Assembly: GCF_020723905.1 (NCBI RefSeq)
Contig: NZ_DYHZ01000002.1
Location: forward strand, 310,001 to 374,000
DNA: 64,000 nt
Direction: 5' to 3'
Source of the DNA: Anaerolinea thermophila
GTDB taxonomy: Bacteria > Chloroflexota > Anaerolineae > Anaerolineales > Anaerolineaceae
Shown here: in pieces, positions 15,980-24,094 of the stretch
How the letters are laid out: every line of letters starts with the position of its first letter
How positions within the stretch are numbered: position 1 is the stretch's first letter
Translations under genes and position numbers: made by a program
The notes under the pieces: model-generated
What the model was told of the DNA's origin: nothing
What the model saw: only the letters and a program-made list of their open reading frames with translations
Databases searched by the model: none

Positions 15980-18349
15980 ATGCGCTCATGGAAATTGAAC
16001 GAGGATGCTCCACTGTTCTTAACACTGGCGGCAAATGCGCGGGTGACTTCCACCACATACCCTAACGATATCATCTGGGCATTGCAACTGCACGGTGGAG
16101 AGCCACCGGCGCTGGCAGTGACGACTACGTTTGGTTTACGCGCCGCGCAGATGCGCCTCTTCCCCATCTTTCGATTTGGTCAGCGCAGTGTTCATGATCC
16201 GGCTGAGTTTCATCGTCCACCACAGGTGACTCAGATTCTTCCCGGTTATCTTTCCCTGACCCTTTCGCCCTTTGAAGGGGTGGATGTGCAGTTAGAGTAC
16301 AGGGTGGATTCTTCACAGACCCTCACCGGGCGGGTGCGGGTTTTGAACCGCAGTGTGCTAGCGCAGGAGGGCTGTGTGGATTGGGCGGGGGTGCTGGACC
16401 CGCTGGGGTATGGCGTAGGGCTGGGTGTCCTTCCTGTGGGGTTGAACACCATCCTGCATGGGAACACGGGCGATCTGGCAGTTGTGGTGTTCGTCTCTGG
16501 GGGGATTGAACCCGGCAAAGGGGTGTACCCCTCGTTGTGCCTACCCATTAACCTCTATCCGGGTGGGAGTATTGCTTTCCACTGGGCGGTCTCTGCCGCG
16601 GCAGATACCGACCAGGCCTTTGAGCAGGCTCGCGAAGCCACCATGCGCTCATGGGATGCTGCCACCGCCCGCATTGAACTGCAAACCACCGCCGATTTCA
16701 TCGAAGTCGTCACTTCTCAACCGGAGTGGGATGCGCTGTTCTGGCAGGCGCAGGTTGCCGCGGTATCTTTGTTGCAAACCCATACCGACGCTCTTCCTGA
16801 AGATTCTTTTGTGCTTACCCGCCGCCCCGATCAGGGCTACTCCACCCGCGGCGATGGCAGTGATTATCCCTACCTGTGGAGCGGGCAAACCGCTTTCGAC
16901 AGTTTGTATTTTCTCGATGTCCTGCCCGGCATCCCCGATCTGGGAAAGCGCTTCCTGCGTAATTTTGCCGCCGCCGTGAATGAAGAGGGTGTGCCGGTAT
17001 GGAAACCCGGGTTGGGCGGACAGCGTTCCAGCCGGCTGGCGCTCCCCCTGTTGACTCAACTGTACGATCTCACATCGCTCTCTCAAGAAGAGACAGAAAC
17101 TTTCTTTCCGATTCTGTTCCACCTGATCCAGGCGTGGCTGGATTACGAACATGATCGCGATCAGGACGCTCTGCCCGAGTATCAGCATCCCCTGCAGACC
17201 ATGCTGGAAAATCATCCCCTGTTTGATCTGTGGCATCCTTCGGCTCAGGGGATGAGCATTGAATGGGTGGAATCCCCTGCTCTGGGTGCCATGCTGGTGC
17301 GCGAGGTCGAGGTTCTCTTGAGCCTGGCGCGCCGTTTGGGACGCGGCGAAGAAGAAGCCTGGCTGGAAGCCAAAGCCGCGCTGTTGAATGCCGCCGTGCA
17401 GTCCTGCTGGGATCATCGCAGCGGTGTCTTCCGCTACCGGGATATGCAGTCCCACCGCTCTCCTGCCGCGCGGGAACTGCTCGCTTTTCATGGCTCGGGG
17501 GTGTTCAAACCCAAACGTCAACCGCTTAAACCGCAAAGGCTGGTGGTGCAACTGACTGCACCCGAGGCGCACACCCTTTCGGCAATTGTGCACATCCGCG
17601 GGGTGAATGCGGTCAACGAACGGGTGCAGGAAGAGTTTTCACCGCGCGAAATCTCCTGGCACAATGGCGTGGGTCGTCTTACCACCCGCAATCTGTTCGC
17701 CCGGGTGGAGGAAATTTCGGTCAGCGGCGTTCCTTTCGGAGATCAGGGCAGGGTGCTTGCCGCGGGACTGGATGTGGTGGACATCAGTCTGTTCCTGCCG
17801 TTGTGGGCGGGTGTGGTGAAGGATAAACAGGCAAAAAATTTGGTGCAAAAGACCCTCTTCCGGCAAATGCTCCGCCGTTTTGGCTTGCCCGTGTTGATGG
17901 GTAAGGGAAAAAATTCCCCGACGCCTGCCGAGGGGCAGGCGGTATCTTTGCCGTGGAATGCGTTGATTGCCCACAGCCTTCTGGATTGGGGAATGCGCCG
18001 GGAAGCCGCGGATTTGTTTGGGCGCTTTCTCCAGCCTGCCCTGGAAGCGCTGAAGACCCGGCATACTTTCTTCCAGTACTATCATGCCGAAACCGGCGCT
18101 CCCATGGGGGAAGCCGGTCATCTGTGGGGCATTCCCCCGTTGAGATTGTTCCTGCGTATTGCCGGTATTGAGAAAATTGCTCCACAGGAAGTGGAAGTGA
18201 GCGGTTTTAATGCCTTTCCATTCCCAGTTACGGTAAAATATCAGAGAATCAGCGTGACGCGGGAAGGGGATACCACCACTGTACGGTTTCCGGGACATCC
18301 TGCTTACACGGTTACCGGCTCGGAAGCCCGACGCATCTCCTTGACCTGA
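15980..18349 (+). CDS. Six-hairpin glycosidase-like protein (glycogen-debranching/GH63-like)
   Basis: 789 residues, cytosolic (no signal peptide). The N-terminal 230 residues look beta-rich (sandwich domain); from about 240 on the sequence alternates long helices in the manner of an (alpha/alpha)6 toroid. Landmarks include the RGDGSDYPYLWSGQTAFDS segment, the conserved entry region of trehalase/GH63/debranching-like enzymes, and MSIEWVESPALGAMLVREV, NALIAHSLLDWGMRREA and GEAGHLWGIPP further on. A catalytic acid/base pair cannot be assigned with confidence. A role in alpha-glucan or disaccharide breakdown is plausible and would suit the glgP gene at 61.3 kb. The two DarA-like genes follow at 33 nt, so they may share its transcript. 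Confidence 0.6.
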   Translation: MRSWKLNEDAPLFLTLAANARVTSTTYPNDIIWALQLHGGEPPALAVTTTFGLRAAQMRLFPIFRFGQRSVHDPAEFHRPPQVTQILPGYLSLTLSPFEGVDVQLEYRVDSSQTLTGRVRVLNRSVLAQEGCVDWAGVLDPLGYGVGLGVLPVGLNTILHGNTGDLAVVVFVSGGIEPGKGVYPSLCLPINLYPGGSIAFHWAVSAAADTDQAFEQAREATMRSWDAATARIELQTTADFIEVVTSQPEWDALFWQAQVAAVSLLQTHTDALPEDSFVLTRRPDQGYSTRGDGSDYPYLWSGQTAFDSLYFLDVLPGIPDLGKRFLRNFAAAVNEEGVPVWKPGLGGQRSSRLALPLLTQLYDLTSLSQEETETFFPILFHLIQAWLDYEHDRDQDALPEYQHPLQTMLENHPLFDLWHPSAQGMSIEWVESPALGAMLVREVEVLLSLARRLGRGEEEAWLEAKAALLNAAVQSCWDHRSGVFRYRDMQSHRSPAARELLAFHGSGVFKPKRQPLKPQRLVVQLTAPEAHTLSAIVHIRGVNAVNERVQEEFSPREISWHNGVGRLTTRNLFARVEEISVSGVPFGDQGRVLAAGLDVVDISLFLPLWAGVVKDKQAKNLVQKTLFRQMLRRFGLPVLMGKGKNSPTPAEGQAVSLPWNALIAHSLLDWGMRREAADLFGRFLQPALEALKTRHTFFQYYHAETGAPMGEAGHLWGIPPLRLFLRIAGIEKIAPQEVEVSGFNAFPFPVTVKYQRISVTREGDTTTVRFPGHPAYTVTGSEARRISLT

Positions 18350-18382
18350 AGACTCGATTAATTTTCCGAGAAAGGAGGATGA

Positions 18383-18730
18383 ATGAGCGCGGAGTTTCCT
18401 ATCCAACCCATTCGTTTATGGATTGCCGTGGTGCAGGCGCAGGACGCCGAGATTGCCCGCGAAGCCGTTGAGAAATTAGGACTGCACGTGGAGCGGCTTC
18501 CCAGCGTGGGGGGTTTTTTGGGGCGGCGCAACGCCACCCTGTTAATTGGGGTGCCCCCGGAGAAACAGGATCTGGTGGAGCAAGCCCTGCACGAGAATTG
18601 CCGTCAGCGGGTGGAGTTCATTGCCATCCCTCTGGAAAGTGCCCCCCTGCCCATGCCTACTCCCACACCGGTGACGGTGGGCGGGGCAACCATTTTCACC
18701 CTTGAAGTGGATCATTATGAGGAGATTTAG
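18383..18730 (+). CDS. Cyclic-di-AMP receptor-like protein (DarA/PstA, PII-like fold), copy 1
   Basis: 115 residues. The GGFLGRRNATLLIG segment (43-56) is the signature of the CdAMP receptor family (DUF970), and the C-terminal GGATIFTLEVD strand fits the PII-like trimer core. In Firmicutes these proteins bind c-di-AMP between subunits through the GGF and T-loop region. Here ligand binding is inferred from that motif. A Pro-rich stretch (PLPMPTPTPVTVGG) lies in the loop before the last strand. GAAAGGAGG precedes the ATG. The second copy begins 2 nt after its stop. No diadenylate cyclase gene is in the window. Confidence 0.85.
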   Translation: MSAEFPIQPIRLWIAVVQAQDAEIAREAVEKLGLHVERLPSVGGFLGRRNATLLIGVPPEKQDLVEQALHENCRQRVEFIAIPLESAPLPMPTPTPVTVGGATIFTLEVDHYEEI

Positions 18731-18732
18731 CC

Positions 18733-18999
18733 ATGAAACTGATTCTTGCGATTCTACGCGATATTGATCATGATGCGGTTTCTCAAGCCCTCACCTCTGC
18801 CGGTTACCGGGTCACAATGATTGCTTCAACGGGCGGTTTCTGGCGGCGCGGCAACACCACCCTGATGGTGGGGTGTGAAGACGAGCAGGTTGAACCTGCT
18901 TTGCAGATCATCCGCAATAACTGTCAGACACCCGCAGAACCTGGCACCCGTCATGCCACCATCTTTGTGATTAAAGTAGATCAGTACGTCCACTTCTAA
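18733..18999 (+). CDS. Cyclic-di-AMP receptor-like protein, compact copy 2
   Basis: 88 residues, clearly paralogous to the preceding gene: it shares GGFWRRGNTTLMVG (34-47), a short acidic linker, an IIRNNC helix end and an ATIFVIKVDQY last strand. It lacks the N-terminal extension and has a shorter loop before the final strand than copy 1 or typical 109-residue DarA. The 2-nt spacing means strict cotranscription and possible translational coupling, so a mixed oligomer is conceivable. The ligand is inferred, not shown. It is followed 35 nt later by the DUF4013 membrane protein. Confidence 0.8.
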   Translation: MKLILAILRDIDHDAVSQALTSAGYRVTMIASTGGFWRRGNTTLMVGCEDEQVEPALQIIRNNCQTPAEPGTRHATIFVIKVDQYVHF

Positions 19000-19034
19000 C
19001 CCTGCTCACTACTCTGTCATCTGGAGAGAACATC

Positions 19035-19685
19035 ATGGATTTTGCCAGACCTTTTACGTTCGTGTTTGAAGATGAGAAGTGGCTTGAGAAGATTGCTCTT
19101 GTGGCGATTGTCTCCCTGATTCCCGTGGTCGGGGTGCTGGTCCTGTTGGGCTGGGGGCTGGATATTACCCGCCGGGTGATTCGGGATGAGCGTCCCTGGT
19201 TGCCTGAACTGGACTTTGGCAGGCATCTGAGCGATGGCTTCAAAGGGTTTATCATCGGTCTGGTGTATTCTGTGCCGATGATTGTGCTGGCGATCTTAAG
19301 CACCATTTTTGGCGTTGCTCTCGACAATGCCTCCTCTGATTTTGCCAGCGCCATTCTTGTCCTGTTGATGGTATGCGTGGTTCTTCTCATCTTCCTGTAC
19401 GGGCTGGTGCTTAACCTGCTGGCGCCGGCAGCATATGCGCGCTTTGCTGCCACCGATACGTTGAGAGCCGCTTTCCAGTTCGGCGAGGTGTGGCGCACCG
19501 TCACCGGTAATCCTGGCGGTTATCTGATTGTGCTCTTGGCAACGATTCTTTGCGGGTTTGTTGCCGGGCTCGGCTCGATTGCCTGCGTGGTAGGGGTGAT
19601 TTTCACCTATACCTATGCTGCGGCGGTGCTGTATCACTTCTACGGGCAGGCTTACAAACAGGCGCAGGTCAATCGCTCACTGTAA
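19035..19685 (+). CDS. DUF4013-family membrane protein
   Basis: 216 residues with a short cytosolic N-terminus (MDFARPFTFVFEDEKW) and about four to five hydrophobic segments. The opening DEKWLEKI...IPVVGVLVLLGW...RVIRDERPWLPEL pattern is typical of DUF4013, a family of bacterial and archaeal membrane proteins of unknown function. It follows the two DarA-like genes on the same strand and is closed by a terminator, so the unit may be glycosidase-like, darA-like, darA-like, DUF4013. A membrane target for c-di-AMP signalling is a speculative reading of this order. Confidence 0.82.
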   Translation: MDFARPFTFVFEDEKWLEKIALVAIVSLIPVVGVLVLLGWGLDITRRVIRDERPWLPELDFGRHLSDGFKGFIIGLVYSVPMIVLAILSTIFGVALDNASSDFASAILVLLMVCVVLLIFLYGLVLNLLAPAAYARFAATDTLRAAFQFGEVWRTVTGNPGGYLIVLLATILCGFVAGLGSIACVVGVIFTYTYAAAVLYHFYGQAYKQAQVNRSL

Positions 19686-19710
19686 CCCACTGTTTAAACT
19701 AAACAGAATT

Positions 19711-19746
19711 TGCCCCCCGGCGAATGGACTGGGGGGCATGTTTTTT
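19711..19746. terminator. Terminator between DUF4013 gene and AMMECR1 gene
   Basis: TGCCCCCC (19711-19718) pairs with GGGGGGCA (19731-19738), followed by TGTTTTTT. A second smaller inverted repeat, CTGTTTA-aac-TAAACAG (19690-19706), precedes it. Confidence 0.88.
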
Positions 19747-20320
19747 ATTCGTGGAATTCTTCTACTTCGTAGGTGTACACGTCCAGTTTTTTCTTACGCC
19801 ATAAACCGGCAGGTGCCCCCATCTTCTGACACAGATGACTGAGGAACGCTTCCGGTTCGGGAATCTTTTCCCACACCTGCGGCAGGAAGGTTGCCCGGCG
19901 GATGCCATCCCGCAAAATCACCCCGTCCACATGCGGTCTCAGCAGGCGGGGCAGGTCTTCAGGGTTCTCATAGGGCAGGGGACGAGGCGGAGTCAGGCGG
20001 GAAATTTCGATTTTCAAGTGCTCCACCTCTTGCGGGCGAACGGGGGGAAAGCGGTAGTCTTCCAGGGCGGCGGCGACGGCGTGCTCGCGAACGTCTTCCA
20101 CCAGGGGTTGATATGCCTCCAGTGCTCCCACGCACCCGCGTAGTTCTCCATGAGCATCTGTCAGGGTGACGAAACACACCCCTGGCTCGAACAACCGCGC
20201 CGGGTACTCTTCAGGGCGAATCTCAGGAAGGGGTTTGCCGTTCACAGCGGCTTCGATCGATCGGCGCGCCAGTTGCAGTAACAGGCGGCGTTCCTCTTCA
20301 CTCAGCGGCTCTCGAGACAT
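19745..20320 (-). CDS. AMMECR1 domain protein
   Basis: 191 residues. The invariant LRGCVG motif is at 60-65, followed by a helix rich in Ala/Val and the RFPPV turn that also marks this family. AMMECR1-domain proteins occur in all domains of life. In bacteria they often neighbour MEMO1-like and radical-SAM genes (AmmeMemoRadiSam system), but neither is present here. The biochemical function is not established. The flavin reductase gene is 31 nt upstream on the same strand, so they probably form one transcript from the promoter at 20888-20916. Confidence 0.9.
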   Translation of the reverse strand: MSREPLSEEERRLLLQLARRSIEAAVNGKPLPEIRPEEYPARLFEPGVCFVTLTDAHGELRGCVGALEAYQPLVEDVREHAVAAALEDYRFPPVRPQEVEHLKIEISRLTPPRPLPYENPEDLPRLLRPHVDGVILRDGIRRATFLPQVWEKIPEPEAFLSHLCQKMGAPAGLWRKKKLDVYTYEVEEFHE

Positions 20321-20351
20321 ACTGCCCTCCCTTCTTGATTTTCCTATCTGA

Positions 20352-20855
20352 TCAGCAGTCCTTCAGGCAGCGGTAAGCGCGGTTGACATACACCAGCGGC
20401 TCACCGTCCTCGCGTACCCAGACCTGTTCCACCTCGCCAACAAACAGGGTGGAATGGGGCATCTCATAGCGGTGCACCACATGGCACTCCAGCGCCGCCA
20501 GTCCGCCTTTCAACAGAGGTACTTGCCCGGACAGCGAGAACACCTCTAACCCGTGAAAACGGTCACCATCTTCGGGGATACGCCCGGCAAAACGATCTGA
20601 TACGGTTTGCTGATGAATATCCAGAATGGTTACCCCAAAACGTCCTGACTCGCTGACCAGTTTATGGGTGCGGGTAGTGTTCGCCAGGGTGACGGTTACC
20701 AGCGGCGGGTCAATTGAGACGGAGACAAACGAGTTGACCGTCATGCCGTGGCGTTTACCGTCGTGTGCTGCGGTCACAATGGAAACCCCCGTGACCCAGC
20801 GCCGCATTGCACGGCGCAGATCTTCTCCACGGGGGGAAAGAATGCGTTCAGTCAT
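20352..20855 (-). CDS. Flavin reductase-like FMN-binding protein
   Basis: 167 residues with the split-barrel flavin reductase fold. MRRWVTGVSIVTA and HGMTVNSFVSVSIDPPLVTV are the characteristic FMN-binding strands, and the C-terminal LVYVNRAYRCL closes the barrel. Such proteins either supply reduced flavin to a monooxygenase or act as stand-alone FMN-dependent reductases; no monooxygenase partner is adjacent. The enzyme is cytosolic. It is the first gene of a two-gene minus unit with AMMECR1. Confidence 0.9.
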   Translation of the reverse strand: MTERILSPRGEDLRRAMRRWVTGVSIVTAAHDGKRHGMTVNSFVSVSIDPPLVTVTLANTTRTHKLVSESGRFGVTILDIHQQTVSDRFAGRIPEDGDRFHGLEVFSLSGQVPLLKGGLAALECHVVHRYEMPHSTLFVGEVEQVWVREDGEPLVYVNRAYRCLKDC

Positions 20856-20887
20856 GTGATCATTCCTGTAATGCCAGTTTTAATTTG

Positions 20888-20916
20888 TTTATACAAAGGG
20901 AATGGGCTTCCGTCAA
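20888..20916 (-). promoter_or_regulatory. Promoter of the flavin reductase-AMMECR1 unit
   Basis: Minus-strand TTGACG (20911-20916), 17-nt spacer, TATAAA (20888-20893), about 33 nt before the start codon. Confidence 0.75.
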
Positions 20917-20963
20917 GGGGAACAGAAAAGGTTTCGGAACTTGCCTCTGCGTTTCTAAAAGTC

Positions 20964-20992
20964 TTGTGTTTTACTTTTTATCGGGCTATACT
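20964..20992 (+). promoter_or_regulatory. Promoter of the protealysin-emfourin unit
   Basis: TTGTGT (20964-20969), 17-nt spacer, TATACT (20987-20992). A second A/T-rich -10-like box (TATAGAAT) lies near 21004-21011. Confidence 0.65.
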
Positions 20993-21032
20993 GAATAAGA
21001 ATGGTATAGAATTTCCCTGAGGAGGTGATTCC

Positions 21033-22166
21033 TTGTCTCACCGTCATCCTTTATTTTGCGTTATCCCGCCTTACATGTTGGAGCGCATTGCCGAAAATGG
21101 AACGGCTGTTCAGCAGGAACGCGCCAAACAAGCCCTGGTCCTTTCCGAGCAGATGCGAGAACAGCGCCAGAAGGCGGTGCGCACTGAAGCCTTGCGAGGC
21201 GCAGGGCCAGCGGTACGTCAGCGCTCGGTGCATTCTGCCCAGTTTTTGAGCAACCTGCCGGGCGTGCTGGTACGCTCCGAGGGATCAGCCCCCAGCGGAG
21301 ATCCCGCTGTGGATGAAGCCTACGACGGCTCCGGCGCTACATACGATTTGTTCTGGGATGTCTATCAGCGCAATTCGATTGACGGCGCAGGGATGCCGCT
21401 GGTATCCACGGTTCATTACCAGAAAGGGTACGATAACGCTTTCTGGAACGGGTATCAAATGGTGTACGGCGACGGCGATGAAGATTTACCGGAAGAAGAT
21501 CGTCTGTTTAACCGCTTTACCATCTCGCTGGATGTCATTGGACACGAACTGACCCACGGCATCACCCAGTACACCGCTAACCTGACCTATGCCAATCAGT
21601 CGGGGGCGCTTAACGAGTCTTTCTCCGATGTGTTTGGCTCGCTGGTACGGCAGTATCAGTTGCGCCAGACCGCCGCCGAGGCGGACTGGATCATTGGCAA
21701 AGGGCTGTTTACCTCGAACGTCAGTGGGGTAGGGCTGCGCTCCATGAAAGAGCCGGGCACGGCGTACAACGATCCCATTCTGGGCAAAGACCCGCAACCC
21801 GGACACATGCGCGATTACGTCACCACCACCCGCGATAACGGGGGAGTGCACATTAACTCGGGCATTCCCAACCATGCCTTCTACTATGCGGCAATCGAGA
21901 TGGGTGGGTATGCTTGGGAAAAAGCCGGACGCATCTGGTACGTGACCCTGCGCGACCGTCTGCGGGCGGGTTCGACGTTTCAGGATGCCGCAAACCTGAC
22001 GTTTGCGGTAGCAGGCGATCTGTTTGGGGCAAACAGCCTGGAACAACAGGCGGTTAAGCGTGCCTGGTCGCTGGTAGGTATCGAGGTGACCGGCGATGGC
22101 GGCGGAAACGGCAGTCCCAATCCTGGTTGTTTGCAGGCATTTTTGAAATTGTTGAGGGGTGCATGA
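21033..22166 (+). CDS. Protealysin-like M4-family neutral metalloprotease
   Basis: 377 residues. The zinc-binding HELTH motif is at 171-175, the third ligand Glu is in NESFSD (194-199), and the catalytic-side His is in the GVHINSGIPNHAFY region. There is no signal peptide and no FTP/PepSY propeptide; instead the N-terminus carries CVIPPYML (9-16), the signature of the short protealysin-type propeptide. Like protealysin it is probably made in the cytoplasm as a self-processing zymogen. The start is TTG 21033, with a near-perfect GAGGAGGTGAT upstream. Its stop overlaps the start of the emfourin gene, the expected inhibitor partner. Confidence 0.92.
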   Translation: MSHRHPLFCVIPPYMLERIAENGTAVQQERAKQALVLSEQMREQRQKAVRTEALRGAGPAVRQRSVHSAQFLSNLPGVLVRSEGSAPSGDPAVDEAYDGSGATYDLFWDVYQRNSIDGAGMPLVSTVHYQKGYDNAFWNGYQMVYGDGDEDLPEEDRLFNRFTISLDVIGHELTHGITQYTANLTYANQSGALNESFSDVFGSLVRQYQLRQTAAEADWIIGKGLFTSNVSGVGLRSMKEPGTAYNDPILGKDPQPGHMRDYVTTTRDNGGVHINSGIPNHAFYYAAIEMGGYAWEKAGRIWYVTLRDRLRAGSTFQDAANLTFAVAGDLFGANSLEQQAVKRAWSLVGIEVTGDGGGNGSPNPGCLQAFLKLLRGA

Positions 22167-22483
22167 TCATTCAAGTGGAACGGACGGGCGGCTTTGCCGG
22201 GTTGAGCATGCATGCCGTCATTGATACCGAGCGCCTGGATGCAGAAGAGCGCGAAGAACTGGAAGATCTGGTGGAAAAGAGCGAATTCTTCCGTCTTCCA
22301 TCGCGTCTCACTGCCAACACCCTGGCTGTGAATCAGTTTGAGTATATCATCACCATCGAGGACGAGGTTCAGCGGCACACGCTGGAAGCCCACGAAGAAG
22401 CCCTCGATCCTCGTCTGCTTGAACTGGTGCGACGGGTTTTACGGCTGGCTCGACGGCAACAGCGCGAGAAAAAAGACGATTGA
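22163..22483 (+). CDS. Emfourin-type protealysin inhibitor
   Basis: 106 residues beginning MIIQVERTGGFAGL, matching the IxVxRxGGFAG opening of emfourins, small proteins that inhibit M4 proteases of the protealysin branch and are encoded next to them. The remainder is acidic with a helical middle (EEREELEDLVEKSEFF) and a charged C-terminal helix. The ATG overlaps the protease stop by 4 nt (ATGA), so the two proteins are translationally coupled, as expected for a toxic enzyme and its inhibitor. A strong terminator follows. Inhibition itself is inferred from family and linkage. Confidence 0.85.
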   Translation: MIIQVERTGGFAGLSMHAVIDTERLDAEEREELEDLVEKSEFFRLPSRLTANTLAVNQFEYIITIEDEVQRHTLEAHEEALDPRLLELVRRVLRLARRQQREKKDD

Positions 22484-22505
22484 GTTTCGACAAACGATTG
22501 AAGGA

Positions 22506-22546
22506 AAAACAACCTGCCTCTTCCTTCAAGCGGGGCAGGTTGTTTT
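22506..22546 (+). terminator. Terminator after the emfourin gene
   Basis: A 13-bp perfect stem (22506-22518 with 22534-22546) carries A on the left arm and T on the right arm, so the T tract is part of the stem base. Confidence 0.9.
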
Positions 22547-22647
22547 AATTCAGATGCACGGGTTGCCTGAAGGTGACGTGAACAATGTTTGCATTCCTGC
22601 GGAAACTTATCACTACCTTTTTTATCGAGAATTGCGCCATAATGAAA

Positions 22648-22673
22648 GTGCGCATAAAAAGCGCACAGTTTTT
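22648..22673 (+). promoter_or_regulatory. Possible attenuator hairpin in the leader of the oxidoreductase operon
   Basis: GTGCGC (22648-22653) pairs with GCGCAC (22661-22666) over ATAAAAA and is followed by AGTTTTT, 36 nt before the ferredoxin ATG. It has the form of a weak terminator. No -35/-10 pair upstream is clear, although CATAAT lies just before it. Confidence 0.4.
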
Positions 22674-22708
22674 GTCCGAGTTCTCAAATTTACACAGGAG
22701 GACTGCGA

Positions 22709-22954
22709 ATGCCCGTACAGGGACGTATAGTTGTCAGCGATTTGTATTGTAAAGGTTGCGAGTTGTGCGTTGCCGCATGTCCACAACATGTGTTGCAACT
22801 CTCGCCCGATCGTCTTACCGCCAAGGGGTACCACCCGGCAGAACTGGCGGGACCCGGTTGCACCGGTTGCGGCATCTGTGCAGTGGTTTGTCCGGAAGCC
22901 GCCATTACGGTATACCGGCAAAAGATGCCGACTCGCAAAGCGGCTGAAGCATAG
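22709..22954 (+). CDS. 2-oxoacid:ferredoxin oxidoreductase, ferredoxin-like delta subunit
   Basis: 81 residues carrying two [4Fe-4S] motifs: Cys14-Cys17-Cys20-Cys24 with proline, and Cys51-Cys54-Cys57-Cys61 with proline. It passes electrons from the thiamine-pyrophosphate subunit to free ferredoxin. It is the first of four tightly packed genes (9, 12 and 13 nt gaps), whose order delta, alpha, beta, gamma matches 2-oxoisovalerate/2-oxoglutarate type enzymes. AGGAGG precedes the ATG. Confidence 0.92.
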   Translation: MPVQGRIVVSDLYCKGCELCVAACPQHVLQLSPDRLTAKGYHPAELAGPGCTGCGICAVVCPEAAITVYRQKMPTRKAAEA

Positions 22955-22963
22955 GAGGGCGTC

Positions 22964-24082
22964 ATGGCGCGCGAACTGTTGAAAGGAAATGAAGCCATCG
23001 CTGAAGCCGCCATCCGTGCGGGATTGCAGGCTTATTTTGGTTACCCCATTACCCCGCAAACTGAACTGCTGGAATGGATGTCCAAACGCATGCCCGAACT
23101 GGGGCGTGCCTTTGTTCAGGCGGAGTCCGAACTTGCCGCAATCAACATGGTATATGGAGCGGCGTGTACCGGGGCAAGAGTGATGACATCTTCATCCAGC
23201 CCCGGTATCAGTTTAATGATGGAGGGAATTTCCTACATCATCGGTACCGAAGTGCCTGCCGTGCTGGTGGATGTGATGCGCGGCGGCCCGGGTCTGGGCA
23301 ACATTGCCCCGGCGCAAAGCGACTACAATCAAATCGTGCACGGCGGCGGGCACGGCGACTATCACCTCATTGTGCTGGCGCCTGCCAGTGTTCAGGAAGC
23401 GGTTGATCTCACCGTGCTGGCGTTTGACCTTGCGGAGAAGTACCGCACGGTAGCCGTGGTTTTGCTGGATGGTTCGCTGGGACAGATGATGGAACCGGCG
23501 GAATTGCCCCCCATGCGGCCGGTCAAAACCACTTTCCCGGAATGGGCGGCAACCGGTATGATGGGAAAGCGGGAAAAGCGTAACATCCTCACCAGCATTT
23601 ACCTCAATCCCCCCGATGAGGAGCAAACCAACCTGCGCCTTTTGCGCCGCTGGCAAGAGGTAGAAGCCAGTGAAATCCGTTTCAAGGAATACTTCATGGA
23701 CGATGCCCGCTATGTGGTGGTGGGGTTTGGCTCGGCGGGACGGGTGGCGCTTTCGGCGGTGCGTGCGGCTCGCGCCGAGGGCATTCCCGTGGGCTTGCTT
23801 CGTCCTGTCACTCTCAGCCCCTTCCCGTATGAGCACATCCGCAAACTGGCACAACGGGTGGAAGGCTTCCTGGTGGTGGAGATGAATGCCGGGCAAATGC
23901 TCGAAGATGTGCGCCTGGCGGTTGCCGGGCAAAAGCCGGTGGAGTTTTACGGGCGTCTGGGCGGAGTGATGCCTTTCCCCGATGAAATCCTCTCCGAGAT
24001 TCAGCGCATTGCGTCCGGCGGTCTCACGCTGGAAGGACATCCTCGCGAACGCTGGCTCCAGCGTATGAATGGTAAGAATTAG
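22964..24082 (+). CDS. vorB: 2-oxoacid:ferredoxin oxidoreductase alpha subunit (VorB/KorA-like)
   Basis: 372 residues. The opening [14 protein letters not shown]...[15 protein letters not shown] is typical of the VorB/KorA alpha subunit, whose N-terminal domain binds the TPP pyrimidine ring; a transketolase C-terminal-like domain occupies roughly 255-360 ([21 protein letters not shown]). The complex oxidatively decarboxylates a branched-chain or other 2-oxoacid to the acyl-CoA and reduces ferredoxin; it is oxygen-sensitive and typical of anaerobes. Sequence does not firmly separate the 2-oxoisovalerate and 2-oxoglutarate versions, and the symbol reflects the closest resemblance. GGAGGGCG precedes the ATG. 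Confidence 0.88.
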   Translation: MARELLKGNEAIAEAAIRAGLQAYFGYPITPQTELLEWMSKRMPELGRAFVQAESELAAINMVYGAACTGARVMTSSSSPGISLMMEGISYIIGTEVPAVLVDVMRGGPGLGNIAPAQSDYNQIVHGGGHGDYHLIVLAPASVQEAVDLTVLAFDLAEKYRTVAVVLLDGSLGQMMEPAELPPMRPVKTTFPEWAATGMMGKREKRNILTSIYLNPPDEEQTNLRLLRRWQEVEASEIRFKEYFMDDARYVVVGFGSAGRVALSAVRAARAEGIPVGLLRPVTLSPFPYEHIRKLAQRVEGFLVVEMNAGQMLEDVRLAVAGQKPVEFYGRLGGVMPFPDEILSEIQRIASGGLTLEGHPRERWLQRMNGKN

Positions 24083-24094
24083 GAGGTAGGTGCG

